A DNA stretch of 12,864 nt from Candidatus Omnitrophota bacterium (lineage in GTDB: Bacteria; Omnitrophota; Gorgyraeia; Gygaellales; Profunditerraquicolaceae). The first letter of the stretch is position 1. Each line of letters starts with the position of its first letter. Below the pieces are notes generated by a model. That model searched no databases, was not told the origin of the DNA, and saw nothing but the letters and a program-made list of their open reading frames with translations. The DNA is taken from assembly GCA_028717985.1 (NCBI GenBank), contig JAQUMS010000005.1:1-12864 (forward strand). The letters are read 5' to 3'. Position numbers and translations under genes: made by a program. Positions 1 through 6,760 of this stretch are shown piece after piece.

Positions 1-1399
1 AATCTATTTCTTCTTTCTCCGTTAATTGAGAACCATCACATCCGCGGAAATCGCGGAAATCAATGTCTGTGCCGCTCTGCCGCAAAATACTGCCGATACG
101 GGCATACGCGTATTGAATATAATACACGGGATTCTCGGAAGTCTGCTTCTTAGCGATCTCCAAATCGAAACTAAGATGGCTCGACGTCCTGCGCATAATA
201 AAGAAAAACCGCGCGGCATCGGATCCCACTTCCGTCAAAACCTCACGGAGAGAAATATACTGGCCTCTGCGCGTAGACATTTCAACAGGCTTACCTTCGC
301 GGGAAATCGACGCCAGCTGCACAATAACGACAGCAAGAGAATCGGCAGGCTGCCCCATGGCCTGAATAGAAGCTTTAAGCCGGTTTATATACCCATGGTG
401 ATCAGGACCCCACAGGTTAATTAACCATTCATATCCGCGTTTAAATTTATCATAGTGATATGCGATATCCGGGGCCAGATACGTATATGAACCATCGCTT
501 TTAATAACAACACGGTCTTTATCATCCCCGAATTGAGTAGATTTAAACCACAACGCCCCTTCTTCACGATAGAGATATTCTTTGATTATTTCAAAAGCTT
601 TTTCTATTTTCCCGGCTTCTCTAAGCGCTTTCTGGCTGTACCAGGAATCAAAAAACACCTTAAAATCCTTCAATTCCTGTTCAATAGTAGCCAGTATTTC
701 TTTTACTCCATAATCCGAGAAATCCGTAACGGTCGCCCGGCCTTCTTTCACCGCCTTAGCTAAATCTATAATATACTCGCCCTGGTAATAGTTTTCCGGG
801 AATTCTACCGGTTCACCTTCAAGCTGCTGTAAACGGGTTTTGATCGAATTACCCAGAATATTAATCTGATTACCTTCATCATTAAGATAATACTCCCTGG
901 TCACGTCAAACCCGAGAAAAGAAAGGATATTAGCCAACGCGTCCCCTACCGCGGCCTGACGCGCGTGCGCGACGGATAACGGCCCGGTGGGATTAGCGCT
1001 GACAAATTCAACAAGAACTTTTTTCTTTTTTCCAAGGTCAAGCCTGCCGTAATCAGCGGTTTCCGAAACCATACACGCCAGCTGCTCATGGAAAAATTTG
1101 TTGGAGAAATAAAAATTTATAAAACCGGCCCCTTCAATCTTGATTTCCTGTATGGACTCGGCGATCGAACTGCGGCTGATTTTTTCCGTCAAGACGGGAA
1201 CAATACGCCCGGCTATCGCGCGGGGAGAATCTTTAAATTGCCTGCTCAGCTTTAAAGCGATATTCAATGAGATATCCCCGAAATTCCCGTCACGTGAAAA
1301 CTCAAGCCAGGAAGAATCAAATCCCGCAGGCAATAAGCCGGTTTCACGGAGAGTATCGGTAAGGATCAGCTGAATATCATTTTGAATATCATTTTTCAT
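1..1399 (-). CDS. argS: arginyl-tRNA synthetase (partial, C-terminus beyond window)
   Basis: This gene encodes the class I arginyl-tRNA synthetase, which charges tRNA-Arg with arginine in the cytoplasm. The frame is open from the ATG at 1399 to the left edge and gives 466 residues. Full-length bacterial ArgS is about 550-580 residues, so most of the C-terminal anticodon-binding (DALR) domain is missing. The N-terminal additional domain covers roughly residues 1-110. The HIGH signature appears in a degenerate form, SVAH, at about 142-145 inside the family block EFVSANPTGPLSVAHARQAA. The KMSKR loop appears as EMSTRRG at about 373-379. Both variants are normal in this family. The Shine-Dalgarno is weak (CCAGG about 10 nt upstream). 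The gene lies 111 bp after rsfS, and two adjacent hairpins fill much of that gap. It is probably the third gene of the DUF5679-rsfS-argS unit. The identification is secure. Confidence 0.96.
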   Translation of the reverse strand, partial: MKNDIQNDIQLILTDTLRETGLLPAGFDSSWLEFSRDGNFGDISLNIALKLSRQFKDSPRAIAGRIVPVLTEKISRSSIAESIQEIKIEGAGFINFYFSNKFFHEQLACMVSETADYGRLDLGKKKKVLVEFVSANPTGPLSVAHARQAAVGDALANILSFLGFDVTREYYLNDEGNQINILGNSIKTRLQQLEGEPVEFPENYYQGEYIIDLAKAVKEGRATVTDFSDYGVKEILATIEQELKDFKVFFDSWYSQKALREAGKIEKAFEIIKEYLYREEGALWFKSTQFGDDKDRVVIKSDGSYTYLAPDIAYHYDKFKRGYEWLINLWGPDHHGYINRLKASIQAMGQPADSLAVVIVQLASISREGKPVEMSTRRGQYISLREVLTEVGSDAARFFFIMRRTSSHLSFDLEIAKKQTSENPVYYIQYAYARIGSILRQSGTDIDFRDFRGCDGSQLTEKEEID

Positions 1400-1424
1400 C
1401 GTATAAACCTGGATATAAAAGGTT

Positions 1425-1457
1425 TTGCCCCGTTAGAAAAGGTTCCTAACGGGGCAA
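1425..1457. repeat. 12-bp perfect inverted repeat ahead of argS
   Basis: TTGCCCCGTTAG at 1425-1436 and its exact complement CTAACGGGGCAA at 1446-1457 enclose a 9-nt loop. The hairpin ends about 25 nt before the argS start, in the direction of transcription. The octamer AAAAGGTT occurs both in the loop (1437-1444) and just outside the stem (1417-1424). On the transcribed strand the stem is followed by AACCUUUUAU, which is not a clean U tract. It is therefore either a weak terminator or attenuator between rsfS and argS, or a dispersed palindromic repeat. The structure is certain at sequence level, but its role is unknown. Confidence 0.75.
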
Positions 1458-1480
1458 GCGTATTTTGTTCCGGGATACGC
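1458..1480. repeat. 6-bp inverted repeat directly abutting the previous hairpin
   Basis: GCGTAT at 1458-1463 and ATACGC at 1475-1480 form a 6-bp stem with an 11-nt loop. It touches the 12-bp hairpin at 1425-1457 with no spacer. In the argS transcript it would fold first, so the two stems would stack head to tail. Alone it is weak and could be chance. The abutting arrangement is what makes it worth recording. Confidence 0.45.
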
Positions 1481-1510
1481 GTCACGGAAACATTAATTCT
1501 TGTTATGCGG

Positions 1511-1879
1511 TTACGCCCGAGAGGGATTCTTCAGGATCCGGACGCGTTTTGCGTCAGCCCATAAACGCTCTAACGCGTAAAACTCCCTGATCGGCTTATG
1601 AAAAAGGTGTGCGGCGACACCGGGATAATCTAAAACTATCCATCCCGACTGATCATTGGAAGGAGCCTTAAAAAGCGGCTTTATTTTTTCCTGGGCTAAA
1701 GCTTCCTGGATAGATTCCGACAAAGCGTTAACCTGTCGCAGAGATGAACCGCTTGCGATAACGAAATAGTCGCAAAAGACGTTAAATTTCTGCATATCCA
1801 GAACCACTACCTGCAAAGCCTTCCGTTCCCTGGCGATAGCTGCAATACGCAATGCGAGTTTTTTGGATTCGATGGTCAT
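1511..1879 (-). CDS. rsfS: ribosomal silencing factor RsfS (Iojap/DUF143)
   Basis: RsfS binds ribosomal protein uL14 and blocks joining of the 30S and 50S subunits, which slows translation under nutrient limitation. The 122-residue product matches the usual length of about 110-130. The family core is easy to read: CDYFVIASGSSLRQV at residues 36-50, then W80, LDYPGVAAHLF at about 83-93, and REFYALERLW at 98-107. Translation starts at the ATG at 1879, 10 nt after the stop of the zinc-ribbon gene. Its Shine-Dalgarno is poor (CACGGGA directly before the ATG), so translation may depend on coupling to that gene. It is followed by argS, which gives a ribosome-related transcription unit. Confidence 0.94.
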   Translation of the reverse strand: MTIESKKLALRIAAIARERKALQVVVLDMQKFNVFCDYFVIASGSSLRQVNALSESIQEALAQEKIKPLFKAPSNDQSGWIVLDYPGVAAHLFHKPIREFYALERLWADAKRVRILKNPSRA

Positions 1880-1889
1880 TCCCGTGTGA

Positions 1890-2039
1890 TTATTTTTTAC
1901 CTAAAATCTTATACATCCCGGTCCCGCAATCAGGGCATTTTCCCTTTACAGCCGGCCGGCCGTTTTTCATGGTTACTTTCTGGTCATCTTTCATTTCTTT
2001 GGAAGCTTTACACTTCACGCAATAAGCTTTCTCTCCCAT
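1890..2039 (-). CDS. small zinc-ribbon protein, DUF5679 type
   Basis: This gene encodes a 49-residue basic protein with two CxxC pairs, C7/C10 and C35/C38, separated by a short hydrophilic stretch containing the block KNGRPAVKGKCPDCGTGMYKI. This matches the small DUF5679 zinc-ribbon family, whose function is unknown. Upstream codons in the same frame would extend the protein to 90 residues. The ATG at 2039 is the better start because it follows a very strong AAGGAGG at 2045-2051 with 5-nt spacing, and the extra residues look non-coding. It is the first gene behind a strong promoter and precedes rsfS by 10 nt. That position suggests a ribosome- or RNA-linked role, but this rests on neighbourhood only. 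Confidence 0.85.
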   Translation of the reverse strand: MGEKAYCVKCKASKEMKDDQKVTMKNGRPAVKGKCPDCGTGMYKILGKK

Positions 2040-2044
2040 GGTAT

Positions 2045-2051
2045 CCTCCTT
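2045..2051 (-). promoter_or_regulatory. strong Shine-Dalgarno of the DUF5679 gene
   Basis: The transcribed strand reads AAGGAGG followed by 5 nt and then ATG at 2039. It is the strongest ribosome binding site in the window, and it decides in favour of the 49-residue start over the longer in-frame extension to 2162. Confidence 0.85.
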
Positions 2052-2121
2052 TTTTAAGAAACAACGCCGTGTGAGGTCAAAATTTACGGATCGTTCCTGT
2101 AAATCTTTATTAAACACCCAT

Positions 2122-2150
2122 ACATTACCACAGTTTAATACCCGTGTCAA
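2122..2150 (-). promoter_or_regulatory. second candidate sigma70 promoter for DUF5679-rsfS-argS
   Basis: On the minus strand there is a perfect TTGACA at 2145-2150, then 17 bp, then TAATGT at 2122-2127. The -10 hexamer matches only 3 of 6 consensus positions but is preceded by TGG, an extended -10 element. It lies inside the leader that would start from the upstream promoter at 2192-2219. It would give a leader of about 75 nt. The -35 and spacing are ideal and the -10 is weak, so it may be a secondary promoter. Confidence 0.45.
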
Positions 2151-2191
2151 TCCCGCGGACAAACATCACAAAAGTCATGAATACCGTGCTT

Positions 2192-2219
2192 ATTATACAC
2201 AGAGAGAACTAAAGGTCAA
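2192..2219 (-). promoter_or_regulatory. strong sigma70 promoter for DUF5679-rsfS-argS
   Basis: TTGACC (2214-2219, 5 of 6 consensus matches) and a perfect TATAAT (2192-2197) are separated by 16 bp on the minus strand. The start site is expected near 2185, which gives a 5' leader of about 145 nt before the zinc-ribbon gene. The -35 box begins 2 bp after the CNNM stop codon. This marks the boundary between the trp/M16/CNNM block and the translation block. Confidence 0.8.
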
Positions 2220-2221
2220 GG

Positions 2222-3259
2222 TTATTTATCCGCTTTCCCATGGTTCTCGAAATCATGATAGTCACTGGGATGCACTTCCTCCAGTTCTCCGACAATCTCT
2301 TCCAGCAAATCTTCCAGCGTCACCATGCCCACCGCTTTTTTATTATCATCAACAACAATAGCTATCTGTATTTTTTCAGTTTGAAACATTCGCAGCACTT
2401 CATTAACCCTCATCGAGCAGGGAACATACCGCGGTTTATGAATAAGATCGTTAAGAACAAATAATACTTTATCGGTTAAAATATAATGTAAATCCCGGGC
2501 GTAAATAACTCCCACGATAGTATCCCTGCCTCCCTGATAAACCGGCAAACGGGCATGTCCTTCTTCGGCAAAAGTATTAAGCAGGTCATCCTGGGTGGAA
2601 TTAATGTTTACCATGACCATCTTTTCTCGCGGGACCATGACATCGCCGGCTTTGATGTCGCCAAATTCAAAGATCCTGTGAAGCATCCTGCGTTCTTCAT
2701 CGGTCAACACCCCCTCCTCCTTGCCCATCTCAATCATCAGACGCAATTCCTCTTCCGTAATAAGCGGTGAACGCTTGGGGAACTTCAGTTTTAATACCTT
2801 AAAAATAGCAGACGTAATAAACGTAAACGCTCTAATCAAGGGAGACAGGACTTTAGTAACAGTTTCCATCACCGGGGCAGTAAACAATGCCGCCGCCTCT
2901 GTATTTTTTAAAGCTATGATTTTGGGGGTTATTTCGCATAACGTGAGGATAAACAGCGCGGAAACGCCGGTCGCGGCAAGCACGCCCCACTCCGGCCCGA
3001 ACATATGGATAAATACCGCGGCAATAATCGAAGACATCGCGATATTAATGATATTATTACCTATAAGAATGGCAGTAATGAATTTATCGGACTTCCGCAG
3101 GAGACGCTGTACCGTATCAGCGGATTTTACCCCTTTGGCAATCATGTGGTTCAGCCGTATCTTGCTTAATCCAATGATCGCGGTCTCGGCAAGAGAAAAT
3201 ATGAAGGAAAAACACGCCAAAAGCAGTAAGAGAACACTAAGAAAAATGATCGTAGCCAT
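2222..3259 (-). CDS. CNNM/CBS-domain membrane protein (HlyC/CorC family, short form)
   Basis: This is a 345-residue integral membrane protein of the CNNM (DUF21) family, often annotated as hemolysin-like and linked to magnesium or cobalt transport. A hydrophobic helix at 1-25 leads into the family block SLAETAIIGLSKIRL. Further membrane segments follow at about 58-82 and 92-118 (with ILIGNNIINIAMSSI and EITPKIIAL) and at about 125-150. A cytosolic CBS pair follows: VMVPREK at about 205-211 begins the first CBS, and IVVDDNKKAVGMVTLEDLLEEIVGE lies in the second, near 300-325. The protein then stops after about 20 residues. It lacks the C-terminal CorC_HlyC domain of typical members of about 430 residues. 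This looks like a natural short form, since the ending is clean. It starts 41 nt after the M16 peptidase with a weak ribosome binding site. Its substrate cannot be told from sequence. Confidence 0.9.
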   Translation of the reverse strand: MATIIFLSVLLLLLACFSFIFSLAETAIIGLSKIRLNHMIAKGVKSADTVQRLLRKSDKFITAILIGNNIINIAMSSIIAAVFIHMFGPEWGVLAATGVSALFILTLCEITPKIIALKNTEAAALFTAPVMETVTKVLSPLIRAFTFITSAIFKVLKLKFPKRSPLITEEELRLMIEMGKEEGVLTDEERRMLHRIFEFGDIKAGDVMVPREKMVMVNINSTQDDLLNTFAEEGHARLPVYQGGRDTIVGVIYARDLHYILTDKVLFVLNDLIHKPRYVPCSMRVNEVLRMFQTEKIQIAIVVDDNKKAVGMVTLEDLLEEIVGELEEVHPSDYHDFENHGKADK

Positions 3260-3300
3260 GATTTATCCGTTATATCCGCAGCAATGGGCATTCCCGGTTT

Positions 3301-4569
3301 TCAGGAAAGATCAAGGATACGCAGGAAACGTTCCCGCGCATTATCATGCGGACCGATAAGCGCGCAATTGATCTTTTCGTTATTAAAGATATTTTCGCAG
3401 GCTTCCTGAATATCAGAGGGTTTTAATGCCCGGACTTTTTCGATAACCTCATCGGGAGTAAATGTTCTATCCAAGGAAGCGGTTGATTCTCCTATCCACA
3501 GCATATTGTCCATCGTATCTTCAAGCGCGAGCACAAGTTGTCCGATATAAAAATCCTTTGCCCGCCGCAATTCTTTCGCGCCGACCGAAACCCTGCGTAT
3601 TTTTTTCAATTCTTTAAAAATAATCCCCAAAGCCGCGTCAACCTTGCGGTTATCTATACCCGCGTGAACGATAAAAGCGCCGGTATCGGCAAAAAATTTT
3701 ACCTGAGAACCTATTTCATACGCCAACCCCCGTTTTTCCCTGACTTCATTAAAAAGGCGGCTCGACATATTAGCACCCAGAATAATATGCAAAATGTTTT
3801 GTGCGTGCTGAAGGCGGTGCCCTCTTTTAAAACCGTGAAAACCCAAAGCAAGATGAGTTTGTTCGGTATTCTTATTATGAACAAAAACCTCAGGAGTATG
3901 CTGATTCTCCCTGACTTTTGTGTATTCATTGGGAGTTGATGCCTTCATGCGCCCGAACGCACGTTCAATCATGCCGGTCAGAGTCCCGTGATCAAGCGCG
4001 CCTGCGGCGCCAACAACAATATTAGCGGGCGTATAATATGAATTCTTATACCTGGTTATATCGCCGCGGTTAAACTTCCCCACTGTTTCTTCGGTCCCAA
4101 TAATCGGTTTCCCTAACGGCTGGTCCGGCCACATCATATTATCCAGTAATTCATGGACATAGCTCTGAGGTAAATCCTTATACATCTTTATTTCTTCAAG
4201 AATAACAGTCCGCTCTTTTTCTACTTCAGAAGCAGGAACCATAGGATTGATCACCATATCCGATAGAATATCAAACGCAAGACCCAAAGACTGAGAGGGG
4301 ATCTTGACCAGATAACAGGTAAGTTCTTCTGATGTAAACCCGTTCAAAGCGCCTCCCACCCCCTCTATGGATTCTTTTATCTGCCTGCATGAATACGTAC
4401 GGGACCCTTTAAAAAGCATATGTTCCAGGTAATGGCTGATACCGCTGTTTTCATGCGTCTCAAACCTTCCTCCGGTCCGGATCCAGATCCCCAATGACGC
4501 GGACCGCATACCCGGCATGTGATACGTGATCACCCGCAGGCCATTTTTCAACGATGTCTTTCTATACAC
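3301..4569 (-). CDS. M16-family zinc metallopeptidase (processing peptidase-like)
   Basis: This is a 422-residue zinc peptidase of the pitrilysin/M16 family, close in size and layout to the bacterial YmxG/PqqL-like and mitochondrial processing peptidase beta-type proteins. The inverted zinc motif HxxEH is H46-Y-L-E49-H50, and the third ligand is expected at about E126 in KERTVILEEIKMY. The C-terminal half carries the family substrate-binding block REKRGLAYEIGS at about 272-283. There is no signal peptide or membrane segment, so it is probably cytoplasmic. The start is GTG at 4569, four bases after the trpA stop. Its Shine-Dalgarno (AAAGGATAGGA) overlaps the end of trpA, which implies translational coupling. 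The physiological substrate is unknown, and its place after trpA says nothing clear about tryptophan synthesis. Confidence 0.93.
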   Translation of the reverse strand: MYRKTSLKNGLRVITYHMPGMRSASLGIWIRTGGRFETHENSGISHYLEHMLFKGSRTYSCRQIKESIEGVGGALNGFTSEELTCYLVKIPSQSLGLAFDILSDMVINPMVPASEVEKERTVILEEIKMYKDLPQSYVHELLDNMMWPDQPLGKPIIGTEETVGKFNRGDITRYKNSYYTPANIVVGAAGALDHGTLTGMIERAFGRMKASTPNEYTKVRENQHTPEVFVHNKNTEQTHLALGFHGFKRGHRLQHAQNILHIILGANMSSRLFNEVREKRGLAYEIGSQVKFFADTGAFIVHAGIDNRKVDAALGIIFKELKKIRRVSVGAKELRRAKDFYIGQLVLALEDTMDNMLWIGESTASLDRTFTPDEVIEKVRALKPSDIQEACENIFNNEKINCALIGPHDNARERFLRILDLS

Positions 4570-4573
4570 GTTC

Positions 4574-5398
4574 CTATCCTTTCAACCGCGCGACAAATTT
4601 TCCTACGGTTTTAATTAAATCTTTTTTACCGGCATTTTCCCGTATAACGCGGACAATTGCACTCCCCACGATCACTCCGTCCGCTACACCCTGGATATCT
4701 TTAACCTGTTCGGGAGAAGAAACCCCAAACCCCACGCACACGGGTTTATGAGTAAAACGCTTAACCTCCGCAACCCCGGTCTTTATGTCCCTGGGCAAAG
4801 ACCTGCGCGCTCCGGTTACCCCGGTTAACGAAATATAATAAATAAACCCTGTTGACGCCTGAGCCACGGTTTTCACGCGGTCAGCGTGCGTAGTCGGAGA
4901 CAAGAAAAAAATCGTATCCAGGCCCGCGCGGGACGACTCACGCGACAGCTCAACGCCTTCTTCAGGAGGAAGATCGGGAATAATGATCCCATCAACACCG
5001 CTTGAAACAGCATCTGAAATAAACCGCTTTTCTCCATAGGTAAAAATAGGATTATAATACGACATCAGGCACAAAGGCATTGAAACATCCGCGCGCACGC
5101 GTTTTACCATGCGCAGGATAGCCGGCAACGTCGTATTTTTTTTCAGCGCTTCATATGACGCTTCCTGTATTACCGGGCCGTCGGCAATCGGGTCGGAAAA
5201 CGGCACGCCCAATTCAACCAGGTCAACGCCGATAGATTCAAATTCACGGATCAACCCCTCTGTCGTTTCCAGGTCAGGATAGCCGGCAGTTATAAACGCG
5301 ATAAACGCTTTCTTCTTCGCGGCACGCAATTTTTGAAATAACTCGTCAATCCGGTTCATACCCGGTTTTGTATTAGAAATTTCACCATGTAATTTCAT
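4574..5398 (-). CDS. trpA: tryptophan synthase alpha chain
   Basis: TrpA cleaves indole-3-glycerol phosphate to indole and glyceraldehyde-3-phosphate. The indole is passed through a tunnel to TrpB in the alpha2-beta2 complex. The TIM-barrel protein carries the catalytic pair E62 and D73 in VELGVPFSDPIADGP, spaced as in the E. coli enzyme (E49/D60). The barrel motifs PDLPPEE, SLTGVTGAR and VGFGVSSPEQ are present. I place the start at the ATG at 5398 (274 residues) because its ATGA overlaps the trpB stop by 4 nt. An ATG at 5359 (261 residues, beginning MNRIDELF) is the main alternative and lies nearer the usual N-terminus. An upstream in-frame start at 5455 is inside trpB and less likely. Confidence 0.96.
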   Translation of the reverse strand: MKLHGEISNTKPGMNRIDELFQKLRAAKKKAFIAFITAGYPDLETTEGLIREFESIGVDLVELGVPFSDPIADGPVIQEASYEALKKNTTLPAILRMVKRVRADVSMPLCLMSYYNPIFTYGEKRFISDAVSSGVDGIIIPDLPPEEGVELSRESSRAGLDTIFFLSPTTHADRVKTVAQASTGFIYYISLTGVTGARRSLPRDIKTGVAEVKRFTHKPVCVGFGVSSPEQVKDIQGVADGVIVGSAIVRVIRENAGKKDLIKTVGKFVARLKG

Positions 5399-6576
5399 AG
5401 GGTTAAACTCTCCATCACCGTATGCATATCTTTGTCTCCCCTTCCTGAAAGGCAAACAATGACTGTGGATGATCTCTTGATTTTTTTGGCAAGCGGCTTT
5501 AGATACGCTATGGCGTGCGCGGATTCCATCGCAGGAATGATACCCTCGGTCCGCGCCAAAAGCCGGATACCTTCAAGCGCTTCGTTGTCCTTTATTGAAA
5601 CATACTCCGCCCTGCCGGTCCGTTTAAAATACGCGTGTTCAGGCCCTACTCCCGGATAATCCAAACCGGCGGCTATGGAATGAGTAGCCATGATCTGCCC
5701 GTACTCATCATCAAGAAGATATGATTTCGCGCCATGCAGGACACCGACTTTTCCGCAGGTCAACGTGGAAGAATGTTTTCCGGTATTGATTCCCAAGCCT
5801 CCGGCCTCAACACCGATAAAACGCACTCCTTTATCTTTATAAAACGGATAAAACAACCCCATGGAATTGCTTCCTCCGCCCACACAGGCGACACAATAAT
5901 CAGGCAATTTTTTATCTTTTTTTAAAATCTGGCGGCGCGCTTCCGTGCCGATCACTGATTGAAAATCGCGGACGATCAAAGGATACGGATTGGGCCCGGC
6001 AACCGTCCCAAAAATATAAAATGTATTTTTTATGTTCGTCACCCAATCCCGCATCGCTTCGTTAATCGCGTCTTTCAGCGTCTTGGAACCGCTGGACACG
6101 GGAACAACTTCGGCGCCTAAGAGTTTCATCCTGAAAACATTCAGTTTCTGTCGTTCTATGTCTTCTTCACCCATATACACCGAGCACTGCAGGCCGAATA
6201 ACGCGGCAACCGTAGCGGTAGCTACTCCGTGCTGGCCGGCGCCGGTTTCAGCGATAACCCTCGTTTTTTTCATCCGAACGGCCAGCAGGATCTGACCCAA
6301 AGTATTATTGATCTTATGGGAACCGGTGTGCAAAAGATCTTCACGCTTAAGGTAGATTTTATCTATGCCGAGTTCTTCGCTTAAATTTTTCGCCAGGTAC
6401 AACGGCGTCGGCCTGCCGGCGTATTCACTCAAATAATATCCCAGTTCTTTTTTAAACGACGGGTCGCGCTTCGCCTTGTGATACTCCGCGGCAAGATCAT
6501 TTAATATCGCCATAAGCGTCTCCTGAACAAACCTCCCGCCGAACTCTCCGAAATATCCTTTTTTGTCTGGAATCAT
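5395..6576 (-). CDS. trpB: tryptophan synthase beta chain (TrpB1 type)
   Basis: TrpB uses pyridoxal phosphate to condense indole with serine and form tryptophan. The 393-residue length is typical. The PLP lysine is K88 in LLHTGSHKIN, and the phosphate-binding loop GGGSNS follows in CVACVGGGSNSMG. The N-terminal YFGEFGGRFVQETLM and the C-terminal CLSGRGDKDM are hallmarks of the canonical TrpB1 class that pairs with TrpA. The start is the ATG at 6576, with GAG in AAAGAG as a modest Shine-Dalgarno 6 nt upstream. The gene overlaps trpA by 4 nt. No other trp gene is in the window. It follows acsE by 182 bp without an evident terminator or convincing promoter. Confidence 0.97.
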   Translation of the reverse strand: MIPDKKGYFGEFGGRFVQETLMAILNDLAAEYHKAKRDPSFKKELGYYLSEYAGRPTPLYLAKNLSEELGIDKIYLKREDLLHTGSHKINNTLGQILLAVRMKKTRVIAETGAGQHGVATATVAALFGLQCSVYMGEEDIERQKLNVFRMKLLGAEVVPVSSGSKTLKDAINEAMRDWVTNIKNTFYIFGTVAGPNPYPLIVRDFQSVIGTEARRQILKKDKKLPDYCVACVGGGSNSMGLFYPFYKDKGVRFIGVEAGGLGINTGKHSSTLTCGKVGVLHGAKSYLLDDEYGQIMATHSIAAGLDYPGVGPEHAYFKRTGRAEYVSIKDNEALEGIRLLARTEGIIPAMESAHAIAYLKPLAKKIKRSSTVIVCLSGRGDKDMHTVMESLTL

Positions 6577-6606
6577 AATTAGCTCTTTGCGCTTAGCTCA
6601 TAGCTC

Positions 6607-6625
6607 TTAGAAATACAATTTCTAA
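6607..6625. repeat. 8-bp perfect inverted repeat upstream of trpB
   Basis: TTAGAAAT at 6607-6614 and ATTTCTAA at 6618-6625 flank a 3-nt loop. In the trpB direction the stem has U's before it but none after it, so it is not a normal rho-independent terminator for acsE. It lies about 31 bp before trpB and next to several TAGCTC copies (6580-6608). A role as an operator or as part of a palindromic repeat is possible, and chance in AT-rich DNA is not excluded. Confidence 0.5.
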
Positions 6626-6723
6626 AAACCACATTACTACTTTTTAATTTCTCTTTCATTCTTTCTAAAACTATTTGGGTTACACGTTTATTTTTAATCA
6701 CTCGAATTTAAATTTGTTCTTCC

Positions 6724-6760
6724 CTAAACACTGCTCGCTAAACACTGCTCGCTAAACGCT
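6724..6760. repeat. 14-bp tandem repeat at the end of acsE
   Basis: The 14-bp unit CTAAACACTGCTCG occurs at 6724-6737 and 6738-6751, followed by a partial third unit CTAAAC and then GCT to 6760. The array touches the acsE stop codon (6759-6761), so it starts exactly where coding ends in the transcript. It looks like replication slippage or a fragment of a dispersed intergenic repeat. Confidence 0.8.

Noticed and set aside
26..424. Plus-strand open frame of 132 codons
   Set aside because: It is antisense to argS, whose frame contains the KMSKR-type loop here. The plus-strand translation looks like a random basic protein.
1400..1510. T-box riboswitch before argS
   Set aside because: Two hairpins precede argS, but no T-box sequence resembling AGGGUGGNACCGCG and no typical terminator/antiterminator pair could be found, and the spacer is too short.
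2040..2162. N-terminal extension of the zinc-ribbon gene
   Set aside because: The extension runs through a strong Shine-Dalgarno and a candidate promoter, has no family match, and the inner ATG at 2039 is ideally spaced.
2721..3359. Plus-strand open frame of 212 codons
   Set aside because: It runs antisense through the CNNM gene and the end of the M16 gene. It shows no domain pattern, and the minus-strand proteins here have clear family motifs.
3711..3929. Minus-strand open frame of 72 codons within the M16 gene
   Set aside because: It is an alternative frame of the peptidase gene, with no ribosome binding site or recognisable motif.
6577..6758. Classical trp attenuator before trpB
   Set aside because: No run of tryptophan codons is present in any short frame, and no hairpin is followed by a U tract.
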